Shown here: positions 27,607-35,897 of the stretch, piece after piece | Layout: every line of letters begins with the position of its first letter | Numbering within the stretch: the stretch's first letter is position 1 | Source of the DNA: Bacillus velezensis | Lineage (GTDB): Bacteria; Bacillota; Bacilli; Bacillales; Bacillaceae | DNA: 64,000 nucleotides | NCBI RefSeq assembly: GCF_001461825.1 | Contig: NZ_LLZC01000008.1 | Span: 51,678 to 115,677, forward strand | Reading direction: 5' to 3' | Notes under the pieces: generated by a model | Database searches by the model: none | The model's input: only the letters and a program-made list of their open reading frames with translations | What the model was told of the DNA's origin: nothing | Translations under genes and position numbers: made by a program

Positions 27607-28156
27607 ATGCTTTTTTGATGAGAGCCAAAATATCTTCAAGCCAGGAAATATAATTCCGTTCCCGCTCAAGCGCTTTTGTCAGTACGAGATAATGGCCGAA
27701 ATCAGGAGAAGAAAAAGAATCCGCCTCCGCGGACGATGTCATCAGTTCTTGATAACTGTTTTCCAGATCGGACAATTTCTCCTTCCGCTTTACGAGCTGA
27801 TCGGTGAATAGTTCATCCGCTTCTTCCTGCGTCAAAGCTGAGATGAAATAAGCCTTCAGCATAAATTCATCCTTCACCGTTTCCGGAATCGGGTCTTTTT
27901 TCGTCAGCCAGGCAGCAAGCTCCAGCTCTCCCTTGCCAGTCAGCGTGTACATTTTTTTCTCAAGCTTCGTTCCTTGAATCGCAGTGCGAAACGTAATAAA
28001 TCCCTCAGCCGTCAGTTTTTTTAATTCCGGATAAATCTGGCTGTGCTTTGCGCTCCAAAACTGGCCGAGCTCTTCCTTAAAATAGCTCGATATATCATAT
28101 CCGCTCAATTCGCCTTTTCGCAAAAGCCCTAAAATCGCGTACTTTAAAATTCTCAT
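27605..28156 (-). CDS. padR: PadR-family transcriptional repressor
   Basis: A 183-residue regulator with the N-terminal winged helix that defines the family (RILKYAILGLLRKGELSGYD, then FWSAKHSQIYPELKKL) and a C-terminal helical dimerisation domain. B. subtilis PadR represses the phenolic acid decarboxylase gene padC and responds to phenolic acids; padC is not in this window. The ATG at 28156 has GGAGGACAAC just upstream; an in-frame start 18 bases earlier is less likely. It stands beside yfiQ, as in B. subtilis. Confidence 0.9.
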   Translation of the reverse strand: MRILKYAILGLLRKGELSGYDISSYFKEELGQFWSAKHSQIYPELKKLTAEGFITFRTAIQGTKLEKKMYTLTGKGELELAAWLTKKDPIPETVKDEFMLKAYFISALTQEEADELFTDQLVKRKEKLSDLENSYQELMTSSAEADSFSSPDFGHYLVLTKALERERNYISWLEDILALIKKA

Positions 28157-28389
28157 GTTGTCCTCCAAGCCCATTCATTTGACAGCTAGTATACCATACC
28201 GCCGCTCAAAAACGCAGAAGTGCCGGATGCTTGTCATTGAATCTGCGGCGGCAAAATCAGCGAAAATATGCAGAAAGGGGTTATCGAAACGGCAGCAGTA
28301 CCGGAAAAAGCCTTTCTCATGTCTTTGCCTCATTCATATGACAACATGATATAATCATTGTAAAAATTAATAAATACTGGGAGGGACAT

Positions 28390-28992
28390 ATGAAGACGGT
28401 GATTGTGTATGCAAACCCGGATGAGAACAGTTTCAATGCGGCTCTCGTAAAATACGTCGTCATGGCTTTAAAGGACAGCGGCCAAAGCTATACGGTCATT
28501 GACTTATACGCCGACCAATTTGATCCCGTGCTGAAGTACGGCGGCGAAAAAAAGCGCTCTGACATGAACCGGGACGCTGAAACGAAGAAATACCGGAAAC
28601 TGATGAAAGAAGCGGATCATCTCATTTTCATCTACCCGCTGTGGTGGGGAGGCGTTCCGGCGATTATGAAAGGCTTTTTTGACAGAGTGCTTGTCGCCGG
28701 AGAAGCCTACACATATGAAAACGGCCGCGTAAAAGGACTGCTCCGGGCAGAGACGGCACAGGTCTTTTATACGGCGGATTCCCCGGGCTGGTACTTAAAG
28801 TGGTTCCGGAAAAACTCGGACTGGATTACGCTGAAAAAAGGCATTCTGCAATTTTGCGGCATTCAAAAAGCCGAGCGGAACCTTTTTTCTGTCGTCAAAA
28901 CGAGCACACCCGAGCTGCGGGAAAAATGGCTGCGCCAAGCATACGCTAAAGTCCGGCGCGCTTGTGAAAAAGGAGCGGCCGCATGCAGATAA
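28390..28992 (+). CDS. Flavodoxin-fold NAD(P)H:quinone oxidoreductase
   Basis: A 200-residue protein of the NQO1/MdaB flavodoxin-like family. It starts with VIVYANPDENSFNAAL, the FMN/FAD phosphate loop of this group, and contains IYPLWWGGVPAIMKGFFDRV near residue 80-98, the typical flavin-contact segment. It probably reduces quinones by two electrons. A TATAAT box lies at 28350-28355 and GGGAGGG precedes the start. Its last 10 bases overlap the start of yfiQ, so the two are translated together. I do not recall this gene next to yfiQ in B. subtilis. Confidence 0.85.
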   Translation: MKTVIVYANPDENSFNAALVKYVVMALKDSGQSYTVIDLYADQFDPVLKYGGEKKRSDMNRDAETKKYRKLMKEADHLIFIYPLWWGGVPAIMKGFFDRVLVAGEAYTYENGRVKGLLRAETAQVFYTADSPGWYLKWFRKNSDWITLKKGILQFCGIQKAERNLFSVVKTSTPELREKWLRQAYAKVRRACEKGAAACR

Positions 28993-30071
28993 AAGAAATT
29001 TTCGTGATTCGCTGCCTGTCCTGTTTAAGTGTCGTTCTGCTTCACGTTGTTTCAATGGTGCTGATGATTCAGGAAGAGTCCTTAGCCAGTGCCGCCCATA
29101 CGGTTGATGCTTTTCGGACCCTGTTGATGTTCAGCACGCCGGCGTTTATCTTTATTTCGGAATTTCTGCTTGCCAGGTCATACCCGGGAGGCGTTCCCGC
29201 TGGTTTTTTAAAGAAAAGGGGCAAAGTCATTTTCGTGCCGTTTCTGTTTATTGCCGCGGTGGATGCCATTTTAATGAAAAGCGTGGCGGAAGAAGGAGCC
29301 GGATTCGTTTCAGTGATCGGTAAATTTTTAGAAAATGTGTTTTTAGGAAACTTCATCGGCTACTTCATTCTTGTGATCTTTCAATTTTACATTCTCCATA
29401 TGCTGCTGCACCGCTGGCTGAACAACACATCTCCCGTGTGGGTGCTGTCTGTTTCATTTATCATCAACGCTGTCTATCTGGCTTACTTTTCCATCTTTCA
29501 TCCGCCGGCATCATCGGGGCTTGATTCTATTTTTCCGTTCTTTTGGGTTCCGTTTCCGGGCTGGGTGTTTTATTTCTGTCTGGCATTTTATTGCGGAAAG
29601 GAATATCCGCGTTTTTTAGCGCTCATCAATCAGTACCGTTATGCGGTTTACTTCAGTGCGGCCGTATCGGCAATATTGATTGTGGCCGTTTCATATATCA
29701 GCGGCGGCTCCATTTCCTCTAAGCGTCCGGATATTATGATTTACGCGGTCAGTATGATCTTTCTGTGTTTTCATCTGTTTTCAAAGCTCAAAAAAGTGCC
29801 CGCGATTGTGATGATGATCAGCAACTATTCGTTTTCAATCTATCTGCTGCACTCCTACTTTTTAATCAGCGGATATCTTCTGGAAGGCTATTTGCGGTCA
29901 ATGTCTTTGCCAGCTGCCATCCTTCTTTTATTTTTGATCTGCACGCTCGGTCCCATTTTCGTATCTTGGGTGTGCAACCATTTCAGATACGGATACCTGT
30001 TTGTCGGGAAAGTGTATCAGCCGAAGCAGACCAAAAGAAATACGGCGGCGCATCAAGGCCGCACAGTCTGA
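28983..30071 (+). CDS. yfiQ: Acyltransferase 3-family membrane protein YfiQ
   Basis: A 362-residue protein with about ten membrane helices, of the acyltransferase 3 family that modifies exported sugars or polysaccharides. The N-terminal RCLSCLSVVLLHV contains the conserved R-x10-H arrangement (Arg near 10, His near 21), and EFLLARSYP near residue 58 is also typical. Length equals B. subtilis YfiQ. Its start lies inside the quinone-reductase gene (AAAAAGGAGCGGCCGC upstream). The acceptor substrate is unknown. Confidence 0.9.
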   Translation: MQIKEIFVIRCLSCLSVVLLHVVSMVLMIQEESLASAAHTVDAFRTLLMFSTPAFIFISEFLLARSYPGGVPAGFLKKRGKVIFVPFLFIAAVDAILMKSVAEEGAGFVSVIGKFLENVFLGNFIGYFILVIFQFYILHMLLHRWLNNTSPVWVLSVSFIINAVYLAYFSIFHPPASSGLDSIFPFFWVPFPGWVFYFCLAFYCGKEYPRFLALINQYRYAVYFSAAVSAILIVAVSYISGGSISSKRPDIMIYAVSMIFLCFHLFSKLKKVPAIVMMISNYSFSIYLLHSYFLISGYLLEGYLRSMSLPAAILLLFLICTLGPIFVSWVCNHFRYGYLFVGKVYQPKQTKRNTAAHQGRTV

Positions 30072-30072
30072 A

Positions 30073-30101
30073 AAAAAGGCGGCGTTTCGGCCGCCTTTTT
30101 G
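30073..30101 (+). terminator. Terminator of yfiQ
   Basis: The perfect stem AAAAAGGCGGC-GTTTCG-GCCGCCTTTTT follows the yfiQ stop. Confidence 0.88.
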
Positions 30102-30312
30102 ATACGGGTCCGATTTATCAAGTTGTACATCCTGCAAACAAAGCCCCCGCCTGCGGCCGTTTTGACGGATGCATTTATGACAAAATAACGCCATCGATTT
30201 TCTCCCTTGTGAAGACCGATATAATGTATACTTATAGGAAATACTTTCAAAAAAAGTGAAAAAGAGAAAAACTGTGAGCTTGGATGAACGACTAAAAAGG
30301 AGCGGGGACATT

Positions 30313-32724
30313 ATGAATGACTGTGTCAAAACATTCGGAGAACTTCCGGCCGAACTTTATTCCTTTGCGGGGGGAAAAGGAAGCATTCTCTCTAAAATGT
30401 ATCAAAGCGGGTATCCTGTGCCTGAAGGGTTTGTGATTTTGCCGTCAGCCTTTCAGGACGGACAGCTCCGTCATCAGGCGAGAGAGGCTATTGATCAATA
30501 TGTGAATTCCATCCGCAGCCGCCATGCATCTGCGTTGTTTGCCGTACGCTCATCCGCGCTGAGCGAGGATTCCGCTCAGGCTTCCTTTGCCGGAGAATTC
30601 GATACGGTGTTGAATGTCAAAACAGATCAAGACATGTCCAGGGCGATTGATGAAGTCCGCCGATCGGTACAGTCAGAAAGGGTAAAAGCGTACAGCGCCG
30701 TTCAGGGAATGGAAGATGAGCATGAAATCGCAATCGTCATCCAGCTGATGATACCGTCTGAGATATCCGGAGTGCTGTTTACCGCAGATCCGATTACGGG
30801 GAGCAGGCGGGAGATGACAGGCAATTACGTCTACGGTCTCGGGGAGCAGCTCGTTTCCGGGGAAGCTGATGCCTATTCTTTTAAACTGGCACGGCCTAAG
30901 AAAAAATATGACGGCCCCGCAGAATTTCGCAAATATGCGTCAACGCTCTATAAACTGGCGAAAAAGCTGGAAAAAGATCTTGGAGGGCCGCAGGATATTG
31001 AATGGGCCGCCGCGGGCGGGACATTGTATATTCTTCAATCCCGCCCGATTACGACCTTACAAGCCGGAAATCTGGAAACCTATGAATGGAATGATTCTTT
31101 CAGCGGTGATTTTTTATGGACAAACACAAATATAGGAGAAGCGATTCCCGATGTGATGACGCCGCTGACATGGTCGCTCCTCCGGAATCTGGATGAAGAG
31201 TCGGGCATCATTCCGGGCTATTATGTCTGGTCCGGCAATATTTGCGGCAGAGCCTATAACAATATGAGCCAGCCTCTTTCCGTTCTCGCCGCTTTCGGTC
31301 TGAATCCGAAAGGCGGAAAAATAGGAAAAATGATGAGCGATACATTGGGAGAAATCCCGGCGGAAATGAAGATTCCTTTATATCCGTTCTCAAAGTATGA
31401 ACTTTTGAAGATCATCCCGAAAAAACTGAAACCGTATCTGTCGAAAATGAAGCACGCGAAAAAAAACATGTCCTCCTATTTGGACGAATCGCCGGAGTGG
31501 TGCCGGAATATTGAGGAAAAGCTGAAACGTGCCGAAACGGAGCGGGCATTATTAGCGATATGGAATGATGAGGTCTATCCGTATTTATGCAACGCGTGGT
31601 TTGCGTTAATATCCGGCGGGCGTGATTCTGCGCAATCCTCTTCGTCATTAACCTCCCAATTAACAAAACTCGCAGGGATAGAAGATGCGAATCTCCTGCT
31701 TTCCAATCTGAGGGGAAAAGGCGGACTGGCCAGCCTGGAGCCGATTATCGGCATTGATCAAGTCATGAAAGGCCGTATGAGCGAGGAAGAATATCTCAGG
31801 AACCAAGGCCACCGAGGCCCGCATGAATACGAACTTTCCATACCGCATCCGGGAGAAAACCGGGATTGGCTGACGAAGCAGATCAAAGAACACAAGGAGT
31901 CGGGTATTGATGCCGAACAACTGCTTTTGAAACAGCAGCGGGCGCATGAACAGGCCTTCCGAAGATTTGAAGAAAAGTTTCCTCATAAGGTCAAATGGCT
32001 CAAAGCCAAAATGGAAAAAGCGTCAGAATACGCGAATATTAGAGAAACAACCAGATCCGAATTTGTCAGGGTGTACCGGACAGCCAGAGCATTCGCGCTC
32101 AGAGCGGCGGAAATGACCGGCATGAAGGACGATATTTTTTTCTTGTATCTGCATGAAATAACCGATCTGCTCGCGGGGAAAGAGCCGGCGGTTGCGTCGA
32201 TTCAAGCGAGAAAGCAAAACTATGAAACCTATAAAAAACTGCCGCCGTTCCCATCCGTTATTAACGGAAGATTCAATCCGTTTAAATGGGCTGAGGAGCC
32301 TGACAGAAGAGCGGATTATTACGATGCTTTTATGCCTGCGGAAACTGATGATGCGCATACTTTAAAAGGTTTCGCGGGAGCGGCCGGGAAAGTGGAGGGC
32401 ATTGTCCGTGTCCTTGATGCTCCGGAAGACGGGGATTCTTTTGCGGCGGGGGAAATTTTAGTGACTACGACAACCAATGTAGGCTGGACCCCGCTTTTTC
32501 CAAGAGCGGCTGCCATCATAACGGACGTCGGCGCCCCTTTGTCCCACGCGGCGATCGTCGCCCGGGAACTTGGGATTCCTGCCGTTGTAGGGTGCGGAAA
32601 TGCAACGTCAAAACTGAAAACGGGGGACAGGGTGGCCGTTGACGGCGGGCAAGGCATCGTCCAGCTGGAACCGCGGCAGACTCCGGCCACTTCTGAAGAG
32701 GAAAATGGTAAACTGATAGAATAA
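30313..32724 (+). CDS. PEP synthase / rifampicin phosphotransferase-like enzyme
   Basis: An 803-residue PEP-utilising enzyme. The N-terminal ATP-grasp domain (about residues 1-300) shows [24 protein letters not shown] and ILQSRPIT. A helical middle region of about 350 residues holds [11 protein letters not shown]. The C-terminal swivelling domain ends with [18 protein letters not shown], whose histidine near 744 carries phosphate, then GIPAVVG and AVDGGQGIV. This order (ATP domain first, no C-terminal PEP barrel) fits rifampicin-phosphotransferase-type proteins such as B. subtilis YvkC better than true PEP synthase. The ATG at 30313 has AAAAGGAG upstream; GTG codons at 30256 and 30274 are alternatives. 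The substrate is unproven. Confidence 0.82.
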   Translation: MNDCVKTFGELPAELYSFAGGKGSILSKMYQSGYPVPEGFVILPSAFQDGQLRHQAREAIDQYVNSIRSRHASALFAVRSSALSEDSAQASFAGEFDTVLNVKTDQDMSRAIDEVRRSVQSERVKAYSAVQGMEDEHEIAIVIQLMIPSEISGVLFTADPITGSRREMTGNYVYGLGEQLVSGEADAYSFKLARPKKKYDGPAEFRKYASTLYKLAKKLEKDLGGPQDIEWAAAGGTLYILQSRPITTLQAGNLETYEWNDSFSGDFLWTNTNIGEAIPDVMTPLTWSLLRNLDEESGIIPGYYVWSGNICGRAYNNMSQPLSVLAAFGLNPKGGKIGKMMSDTLGEIPAEMKIPLYPFSKYELLKIIPKKLKPYLSKMKHAKKNMSSYLDESPEWCRNIEEKLKRAETERALLAIWNDEVYPYLCNAWFALISGGRDSAQSSSSLTSQLTKLAGIEDANLLLSNLRGKGGLASLEPIIGIDQVMKGRMSEEEYLRNQGHRGPHEYELSIPHPGENRDWLTKQIKEHKESGIDAEQLLLKQQRAHEQAFRRFEEKFPHKVKWLKAKMEKASEYANIRETTRSEFVRVYRTARAFALRAAEMTGMKDDIFFLYLHEITDLLAGKEPAVASIQARKQNYETYKKLPPFPSVINGRFNPFKWAEEPDRRADYYDAFMPAETDDAHTLKGFAGAAGKVEGIVRVLDAPEDGDSFAAGEILVTTTTNVGWTPLFPRAAAIITDVGAPLSHAAIVARELGIPAVVGCGNATSKLKTGDRVAVDGGQGIVQLEPRQTPATSEEENGKLIE

Positions 32725-32746
32725 AATCATGGGAAAGGAGCCGCGC

Positions 32747-33019
32747 ATGAATAAAGCAGTTATTAACGGGGAGCAAATCAGAAGTATGAGCGACCTGCAT
32801 CAGACATTGAAAAAGGAACTTGCCCTTCCTGAATACTACGGTGAAAACCTTGACGCTTTATGGGATTGTCTGACCGGCTGGGTGGAGTACCCGCTTGTTT
32901 TGGAATGGAGACAGTTTGAACAAAGCAAGCAGCTTACAGAAAATGGTGCCGAGAGTGTGCTACAGGTCTTTCGTGAAGCGAAAGCGGAAGGCTGCGACAT
33001 CACCATCATACTTTCATAA
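32747..33019 (+). CDS. Barstar, inhibitor of the ribonuclease barnase
   Basis: A 90-residue protein that, from memory, differs from classical B. amyloliquefaciens barstar at only two positions (Asn for Lys at residue 2, Met for Ile at residue 14). Barstar stays in the cytoplasm and blocks the active site of the secreted RNase barnase. The interface helix and loop [15 protein letters not shown], including the two key aspartates, is intact. The ATG has GGGAAAGGAG upstream and begins 22 bases after the PEP-synthase-like gene, so both may share a transcript. No barnase gene is present in the window. Confidence 0.96.
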   Translation: MNKAVINGEQIRSMSDLHQTLKKELALPEYYGENLDALWDCLTGWVEYPLVLEWRQFEQSKQLTENGAESVLQVFREAKAEGCDITIILS

Positions 33020-33042
33020 TACGATCAACGGGAGAGACAAAA

Positions 33043-33585
33043 ATGGAAAAACAAACCCTCAGCTATCCGATTGGAGAGTATCAGCCGGCTGAATCGATTT
33101 CGGCCGGACAGAAACAAGAATGGATCAATGCGCTCGAACACGCTCCGGCCAAACTGAAACAAGCTGTCAGAGCGATGTCGGACAGTCAGCTTGATACGCC
33201 GTACCGCGAAGGGGGATGGACTGTCCGCCAAGTGGTTCACCATCTGGCGGACAGCCACATGAACGGCTATACCCGGTTTAAATTGAGCTTAACGGAGAAT
33301 GAACCGGAAATCCGCCCTTATGATGAAAAAGGCTGGGCCGATCTTCATGATTCCAAAACCGCCGCTTGCGGGGATGCGCTTGAGCTGTTAACGCTCCTGC
33401 ACAGAAGATGGGCCGCTCTTTTGCGCTCCATGACGGAAGCCCAATTCAAACGGACATACTTCCATCCTGTATCTAAAGAGACGGTTACGCTGGAACAGGC
33501 GCTCGGACTATATGTCTGGCACTCTGAACATCACATCGCCCATATTACTGAGCTTTCCCGGCGGATGGGCTGGCATCTGTCTTAG
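33043..33585 (+). CDS. yfiT: DinB-fold metal-dependent hydrolase YfiT
   Basis: A 180-residue four-helix protein of the DinB/YfiT superfamily. The three metal histidines expected from the solved B. subtilis YfiT structure are in place: His67 in VVHHLADSH, His160 and His164 in VWHSEHHIAH. Similar proteins include bacillithiol- or mycothiol-dependent enzymes, but the reaction of YfiT is not known. GGGAGAG precedes the start. The 3' end overlaps that of the convergent gene yfiU by 41 bases. Confidence 0.9.
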   Translation: MEKQTLSYPIGEYQPAESISAGQKQEWINALEHAPAKLKQAVRAMSDSQLDTPYREGGWTVRQVVHHLADSHMNGYTRFKLSLTENEPEIRPYDEKGWADLHDSKTAACGDALELLTLLHRRWAALLRSMTEAQFKRTYFHPVSKETVTLEQALGLYVWHSEHHIAHITELSRRMGWHLS

Positions 33586-35137
33586 AGGATGCCGGCTTCC
33601 GGAAAAACGCCAAAACAGCCGCAGACACAATCGTGCATAATGAAATGACGGCGGCTGCCGTATAAAGATGGTGGTAGCCGCTGGAAATGCCTGCTTCAAT
33701 CGCATCAGAAACCGCTTTTTTGACGGCGGGAACGGGGATTCGGCTTACCTGCTCCTGCAACGAAGAAAGTCCGCCGCCGATATCGGGCGTTTGCGCCTGA
33801 TCAGCGGGAATGCCGCTTTTCGCTAAACGGTTTTTGATGTCATCTCCGATCCGGTCAAAGCCCGCTGTAATGAAGCCGGCATATAAAGCCGGAGCGAGCG
33901 TCAGCCCGACCTGCCTTACGAGTGACAGCGTGCCGAGCGCTGTTCCTTTGTTTTGGCCCGCCGTTTCTGATACAAGCACATTCAGCGGAGCCCCGAGCAG
34001 AAATCCGAAACCGATCCCCGCAATGACACTCGCTGTGACAAATTCCCATTTATCCGTCACCCATAACGGAAACAGGCTGAAGCCGACAAATGCGATGGCG
34101 CCTGATACAACCGCGGAAAAGACCGGCCCTTTTTTATCCGTGATCGCCCCGCCGAGCCACGCTCCGATTCCTGACGCCAACGCGAGCGGCGTCATCCAAT
34201 AACCCGCTTTCTCCGCCGATACGTGCAAATATTGCTCCGCATAAGAAGGAATAAAAATGACCGCAGCGAGCAGCCCTCCCGATAAAAATCCGATGACGAG
34301 CGTCCATTGAAACACTTTATTTTGCAGCAGCGAGTAGGCGAGAATCGGATCGCCCCCTCGGTTTTCAACCCGCTTTTCGACCTTAAGCAGCACCAGAAAG
34401 AGAAGTGCCGATCCCAAAAGATACCCGTACACCTTTACGTCCATTATGCTTTCTGACAGCTTCGCCCCATTGAGATTCGTGATACCGATCATGCAAGATA
34501 AGATCGCAAGAGACAGCAGCATTGTGCCGGCGAGGTCAAGCCGTTTCGCCCCAGGCTCTTTCGTTTCAGCGATAAACAAACCGCCGCACACAACCAAAGC
34601 GGCGGCAATCGGCAGGTTAATTAAGAACAGCCAATGCCACGACCCGGTTACATCAAGCAAAAAGCTCCCGATATTCGGTCCGAGGACGGCCGCCATACCG
34701 TTCATCGCCCCTAAAAGCCCGAGAGCTTTCCCCTGTTTCTCCTTCGGAAGCACGGCCAGCACATGCGAACTCCCGATTATAAAAATTCCGCCGCCGCCAA
34801 GCGCCTGAATGAGCCGTGCCGCCAAAAACATCGGGAAGCTCTGACTGAGTGCGACAAGCAAAGAGCCGAGTCCGAACAGCCCGACTTCAATCATAAACAG
34901 CTTTTTCCGCCCGTATCGGTCCGACAGCTTGCCGACAATCGGCACACTGACACTGAGTCCCAATGTGTAAAGGGTCACTCCCCACGATCCCCATGAAGGA
35001 GAAACATCAAAAGAGCTGTTAATCGTCGTCAGAGCAGCGGAAATAATTCCGTTGTCCAGCGCCGCCATGAACACACCGATCGTAAAGAGAGTGATGGCCC
35101 GGCTCTGGTTTTTTTCTGTTTGCAATGGCTCCGGCAT
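33545..35137 (-). CDS. yfiU: MFS multidrug exporter YfiU (EmrB/QacA type)
   Basis: A 530-residue transporter of the 14-helix DHA2 group. The loop GKLSDRYGRKKLF near residue 65 is the MFS signature between helices 2 and 3, and VLGPNIGSFLLD near 155 is the antiporter motif C. The ATG at 35137 has GGAAGGA 9-10 bases upstream; the TTG nine bases earlier is too close to it. It lies downstream of the MarR gene yfiV, and a palindromic operator sits in its promoter, so YfiV probably represses it. Substrates are unknown. Confidence 0.9.
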   Translation of the reverse strand: MPEPLQTEKNQSRAITLFTIGVFMAALDNGIISAALTTINSSFDVSPSWGSWGVTLYTLGLSVSVPIVGKLSDRYGRKKLFMIEVGLFGLGSLLVALSQSFPMFLAARLIQALGGGGIFIIGSSHVLAVLPKEKQGKALGLLGAMNGMAAVLGPNIGSFLLDVTGSWHWLFLINLPIAAALVVCGGLFIAETKEPGAKRLDLAGTMLLSLAILSCMIGITNLNGAKLSESIMDVKVYGYLLGSALLFLVLLKVEKRVENRGGDPILAYSLLQNKVFQWTLVIGFLSGGLLAAVIFIPSYAEQYLHVSAEKAGYWMTPLALASGIGAWLGGAITDKKGPVFSAVVSGAIAFVGFSLFPLWVTDKWEFVTASVIAGIGFGFLLGAPLNVLVSETAGQNKGTALGTLSLVRQVGLTLAPALYAGFITAGFDRIGDDIKNRLAKSGIPADQAQTPDIGGGLSSLQEQVSRIPVPAVKKAVSDAIEAGISSGYHHLYTAAAVISLCTIVSAAVLAFFRKPASSKTDASPSAGKAQ

Positions 35138-35161
35138 ACTGATCAATCCTTCCGTTTTTTA

Positions 35162-35196
35162 ATTCACTTCGAATATATTATTCACTTCAAGTGAAT
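35162..35196 (-). promoter_or_regulatory. Palindromic operator upstream of yfiU, probable YfiV site
   Basis: ATTCACTT-C-AAGTGAAT at 35180-35196 is a perfect 8-1-8 palindrome, and a related imperfect copy ATTCACTTCGAAT begins at 35162. Such sites are typical for MarR-family repressors. They lie between the yfiV terminator and the yfiU start, where the yfiU promoter must be. Confidence 0.7.
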
Positions 35197-35208
35197 TAAA
35201 TGTCAAAC

Positions 35209-35241
35209 AAAAAAAGGCCGCCGATACAGGCAGGCCTTTTT
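35209..35241 (-). terminator. Terminator of yfiV
   Basis: A hairpin with AAAAAGGCCTG.. and ..GGCCTTTTT arms lies just after the yfiV stop. It has A/T runs on both sides and could work in both directions. Confidence 0.75.
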
Positions 35242-35246
35242 CATCT

Positions 35247-35729
35247 CTATCCCTGTTTGGAAGAATCAAGCGCTCTTGCCAAAATGGCAAGCCCTTGATT
35301 GACCGTTTGTTTTTCTTCAGCGGTCAGCGTTTCCAATGAACGCTTCAATTTTACATGTCCTTTTTGATAAAGGCTGCGGAAAATATCTTTCGCGTTTTCC
35401 GTTAATTGAACGACGACTGAACGGCGGTCTTCTTCTGACGGAGCGCGTGTAATGAAACATGATTTTTCTAAACGGTCAAGGAGCCCCGTCGTATTTGAAA
35501 GGGAAGCGCCCATTTTCTCCGCTATGTCACTCACCTTAAGCGTCCCGTGGTTGTTCAGAAGCATCAGCACCTTCATTTGCGGCATGCTCATATCAAGCTT
35601 CATCCACTCCGACACATCGCCGAGTCCCGCCGATGTCATCACTTTCATGTACAGCACCCAAATATCCCGTTCCTCAGGAGAAAAAATATCGCCGCCTAAT
35701 ACCGTTGTATCATGCAGATTATAATCCAT
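35247..35729 (-). CDS. yfiV: MarR-family regulator YfiV
   Basis: A 160-residue winged-helix protein. The recognition region reads LKVSDIAEKMGASLSNTTGLLDRLE, and the wing contains the family motif SEEDRRSVVVQLTE near residue 103. It has no cysteine-rich extension; a single Cys lies before the wing near 93, so redox sensing cannot be excluded. The gene precedes the exporter gene yfiU on the same strand, with a terminator and a palindromic operator between them, which suggests local control of drug efflux. Confidence 0.88.
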   Translation of the reverse strand: MDYNLHDTTVLGGDIFSPEERDIWVLYMKVMTSAGLGDVSEWMKLDMSMPQMKVLMLLNNHGTLKVSDIAEKMGASLSNTTGLLDRLEKSCFITRAPSEEDRRSVVVQLTENAKDIFRSLYQKGHVKLKRSLETLTAEEKQTVNQGLAILARALDSSKQG

Positions 35730-35829
35730 CGTCTCACTTCCTCATTCATACTCCTGCATACCATATTACTGATTTTAATCAGAGAAAGAAAGTTGCAGGC
35801 GAGTTTTGTTTGAATGTGAGGTGGTAGTG

Positions 35830-35835
35830 TATAAT
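35830..35835 (+). promoter_or_regulatory. Candidate -10 box of mprF
   Basis: TATAAT at 35830 with TTGTTT 18 bases upstream (35806-35811) forms a plausible SigA promoter about 60 bases before the mprF start. Confidence 0.45.
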
Positions 35836-35897
35836 ATGTTGGAGATTATTGGGGGAATTATAATAAATAAGCTATTTTATGATGATTGGAGAGAACA

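Noticed and set aside
30313..32724. Calling the enzyme a true PEP synthase
   Set aside because: The PEP-binding TIM barrel that should follow the phosphohistidine domain is absent; the chain ends shortly after that domain.
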